Of a stretch of DNA of 64,000 bases, positions 62,331 to 64,000 are shown piece after piece. This stretch comes from Xanthomonas albilineans (GTDB lineage Bacteria > Pseudomonadota > Gammaproteobacteria > Xanthomonadales > Xanthomonadaceae), in the NCBI RefSeq assembly GCF_002939705.1, contig NZ_MDCB01000005.1, positions 62,001-126,000 of the forward strand, in the 5' to 3' direction. The notes under the pieces are model-generated. The model saw only the letters and a program-made list of their open reading frames with translations, searched no databases and was not told the origin of the DNA. The stretch's first letter is position 1. Every line of letters begins with the position of its first letter. The translations under genes were made by a program, and so were the position numbers.

Positions 62331-64000
62331 ATGATGCGTTTTCTCTACATGCCGACGGCGGCGTGCTGCTGCGTCTGTGCCGCGGTGGTCGCGCCGGCGC
62401 GCGCCGAGGTCGACGCACCGCCGGTCGCTGCCGGCGACTCTGTGTTGACGTTGGGCAAGGTCCAGGTCGCCTCGCCGCTCGCCGCTGGTTCCAGTGCGCG
62501 CAACGTGTTCAGTTCCGTGGACATCCTCGGCGGCGATTTGTTGCAGGATCAGCATGTCGATAACACTTCGGCACTGCTGTTGCGCGCGCCTGGTGTGCAA
62601 GTCACCCAGTTCAAAATGGGGACCGAGGGCGGTACGTTTTCCTTTCGTGGTTTCAACGGCGAAGGTCGGGTCAATGCGGTCAAGCTGCTGATCGACGGCA
62701 TTCCCAGTAACGACAATAACGGCGCCATGCCTTATCTGGATGCGGTGTTCCCGCTGGATATCGCCGCGCTCGAAATCGTGCGTGGCACCAACGATCCGCG
62801 ATACGGCCTGAACGCGATCGCCGGCAGCGTGGAAGTGCTGACGCGCAGCGGCGGCAACGATGGACGTGCCAGCGTCACCGTCGGCAGTTTCGGCACCCGC
62901 GAGGTGCAGGCGCTGCAAGGCATCGAGCACGGTGGCTGGAGCCAGAACTACTTCGCCGCCTGGCGCGATAGCGATGGTTACCGCGACCATGCCGACGCGC
63001 GTAAACGCGTGTTCGCCGGCAAGTGGTTCTACACAGACCCGGATGCGCGTTGGCGTGCCGGGCTCAGCATGCGCTACTACCACGACGCGGCCTTGGAAGC
63101 GGGGTATCTGGATGCCGCCACGGCGCAGAGCGCGCCGCGCAGTTCGCCGGATTACGCGCGCGATGACCGCAGCGAACGCCAGACCGGGCAGGTCGGGCTA
63201 CATCTTGATGCGCGCCTGGCCGACACCGTGCACAGCAGTACGACGCTGTACTGGAATCGCTACCAGAACCAGCGATGGGTGCGCTTCACCGCGGCTGGCT
63301 TGCAACAGGAACGCGATACCGACGAGACCCAGCGTGGCTTGCTGAGCAAGCTCAGTTGGGGGCCGCATGTGGATTGGGCGGAATCGTTCGCGCTGGAAGG
63401 CGGAGTCGATGGGCAATGGCAGGACAACGCCTCGCAGCGTTATCGCACCGTGGCGCGGGTACGCACCGCGCCGTTACGCGACTGGGATTTCGATCTGCAC
63501 ACGCGTGGCGCCTACGTGCAGGTGGTATTGCGGCCGAATGCGGGTCTGCAACTGGTGCCAGGCTATCGTGTGGATTGGGTGGGTGGGCAGTTCCGCGATC
63601 TGTCCAGCGGTGCGCGTTATCCGGCCTACGCCTACGGCACCATCCGGCAACCCAAATTCGGCGCGGTGTACACGCTGACCGCGCAGACCAGTGCCTACGC
63701 CAACATCGGTCGCAGTTTCCAGATTGGCAGCGGCAATGGCGCCTATCGCACCCAATCGCGCGATCTGGCGCCGTCGTTCAACGACGGCTGGGAGACCGGA
63801 TTGAAGTTCGTCGGTGCGCAACAGCGTTGGGACGCGCGTGTGGCGTACTGGGAACAGCGTGCTTCCGACGAAGTGGCCACCATCTTCGGGGTCAACGGCA
63901 GCGTCGGCACGAGCGAGGTCGGTAACGTCGGCAAGACCCTGCGTCGCGGCTGGGACGCGCAACTGAACCTGCATCCGGACGAACGCTGGATGCTGTGGCT
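62331..64000 (+). CDS. TonB-dependent outer-membrane receptor, 3' end outside the window
   Basis: The frame from ATG 62331 stays open to the window edge (over 556 residues). A signal peptide ends near VVAPARA-EVD. The plug domain begins with DSVLTLGKVQVASPL and includes VFSSVDILGGDLLQDQ, SALLLRAPGVQV, GGTFSFRGFNGEGRVN and EIVRGTNDPRYGLNAIAGSV. Barrel strands with aromatic ends follow. No TonB box is obvious. The DUF2946 gene upstream suggests metal (perhaps copper or iron-siderophore) uptake, but the ligand cannot be read from this part. A GGAG lies before the ATG. Confidence 0.9.
   Translation, partial: MMRFLYMPTAACCCVCAAVVAPARAEVDAPPVAAGDSVLTLGKVQVASPLAAGSSARNVFSSVDILGGDLLQDQHVDNTSALLLRAPGVQVTQFKMGTEGGTFSFRGFNGEGRVNAVKLLIDGIPSNDNNGAMPYLDAVFPLDIAALEIVRGTNDPRYGLNAIAGSVEVLTRSGGNDGRASVTVGSFGTREVQALQGIEHGGWSQNYFAAWRDSDGYRDHADARKRVFAGKWFYTDPDARWRAGLSMRYYHDAALEAGYLDAATAQSAPRSSPDYARDDRSERQTGQVGLHLDARLADTVHSSTTLYWNRYQNQRWVRFTAAGLQQERDTDETQRGLLSKLSWGPHVDWAESFALEGGVDGQWQDNASQRYRTVARVRTAPLRDWDFDLHTRGAYVQVVLRPNAGLQLVPGYRVDWVGGQFRDLSSGARYPAYAYGTIRQPKFGAVYTLTAQTSAYANIGRSFQIGSGNGAYRTQSRDLAPSFNDGWETGLKFVGAQQRWDARVAYWEQRASDEVATIFGVNGSVGTSEVGNVGKTLRRGWDAQLNLHPDERWMLW

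Overview
The window is a GC-rich (by eye about 60-65 %) chromosomal segment from a Xanthomonas-type gammaproteobacterium. The evidence is the gene order xerC-hslV-hslU, the run rpoE-rseA-mucD-lepA-lepB-DUF4845-rnc-era-recO, and the style of the nagZ-hpt-nucleoside phosphorylase, cysK/cysB and leucine dehydrogenase genes. No rRNA or tRNA gene and no CRISPR array was recognised. The species cannot be fixed from sequence reading alone.

Layout. 1-5.9 kb: core genes (xerC 3' part, hslVU, a DUF2252 protein, ubiE). 6.2-7.5 kb: a translationally coupled pair made of an unknown 195-residue protein and a Tzs/Ipt-type adenylate isopentenyltransferase, the committed enzyme of cytokinin synthesis, which is unusual and plant-facing. 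7.6-12.5 kb: M1 aminopeptidase lipoprotein, cupin, alpha/beta hydrolase, lipoprotein, HAD hydrolase. 12.5-24.1 kb: a low-GC, rearranged accessory island, all on the minus strand, that makes and exports peptides. 24.3-30 kb: IS30 remnant, LysR/YeiH divergent pair, CDF zinc-type exporter, FadB-like enzyme. 30.1-39.3 kb: sigma-E regulon and the lep/rnc/era/recO operon. 39.5-45.7 kb: receiver-Hpt protein, rlmD, CYTH protein, FrnE-like oxidoreductase, nagZ-hpt-PNP operon. 45.7-48 kb: gene-poor stretch with IS debris and a secreted trypsin-like protease. 48-64 kb: zinc-ribbon protein/bactofilin, CHASE3-GAF-GGDEF cyclase, two Ala-rich lipoproteins, thiolase, lipoprotein-type subtilase autotransporter, leucine dehydrogenase, cysK/cysB, GAF histidine kinase, DUF2946 protein and the start of a TonB-dependent receptor that runs off the window.

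The most interesting system is the 12.5-24.1 kb island. It encodes a bifunctional C39-peptidase/ABC exporter, a HlyD-type adaptor, an intact rhomboid protease, an MvdD-like ATP-grasp ligase with a 56-residue precursor (graspetide logic), a DUF6624 lipoprotein coupled to the ligase, two unmodified-looking double-glycine Gly/Ala-rich bacteriocin-type precursors, several tiny membrane proteins that could be immunity factors, a decayed third precursor, and duplicated or truncated copies of the HlyD module. The graspetide-like precursor and the bacteriocin-like precursors share the same leader pattern (LSA-E/D-E...V.), so the inferred model is one exporter serving both a ligase-modified peptide and class II bacteriocin-like peptides. 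Repeated leader/5'-UTR blocks suggest that precursor cassettes are swapped by recombination.

Other points: a perfect 104-bp tandem duplication over the start of the nucleoside phosphorylase gene, a 233-bp element with inverted-repeat ends that reaches the recO start codon, a 132-bp MITE-like element whose hairpin shows a compensatory change in a second partial copy, and a lone degenerate type I-C-like CRISPR repeat.
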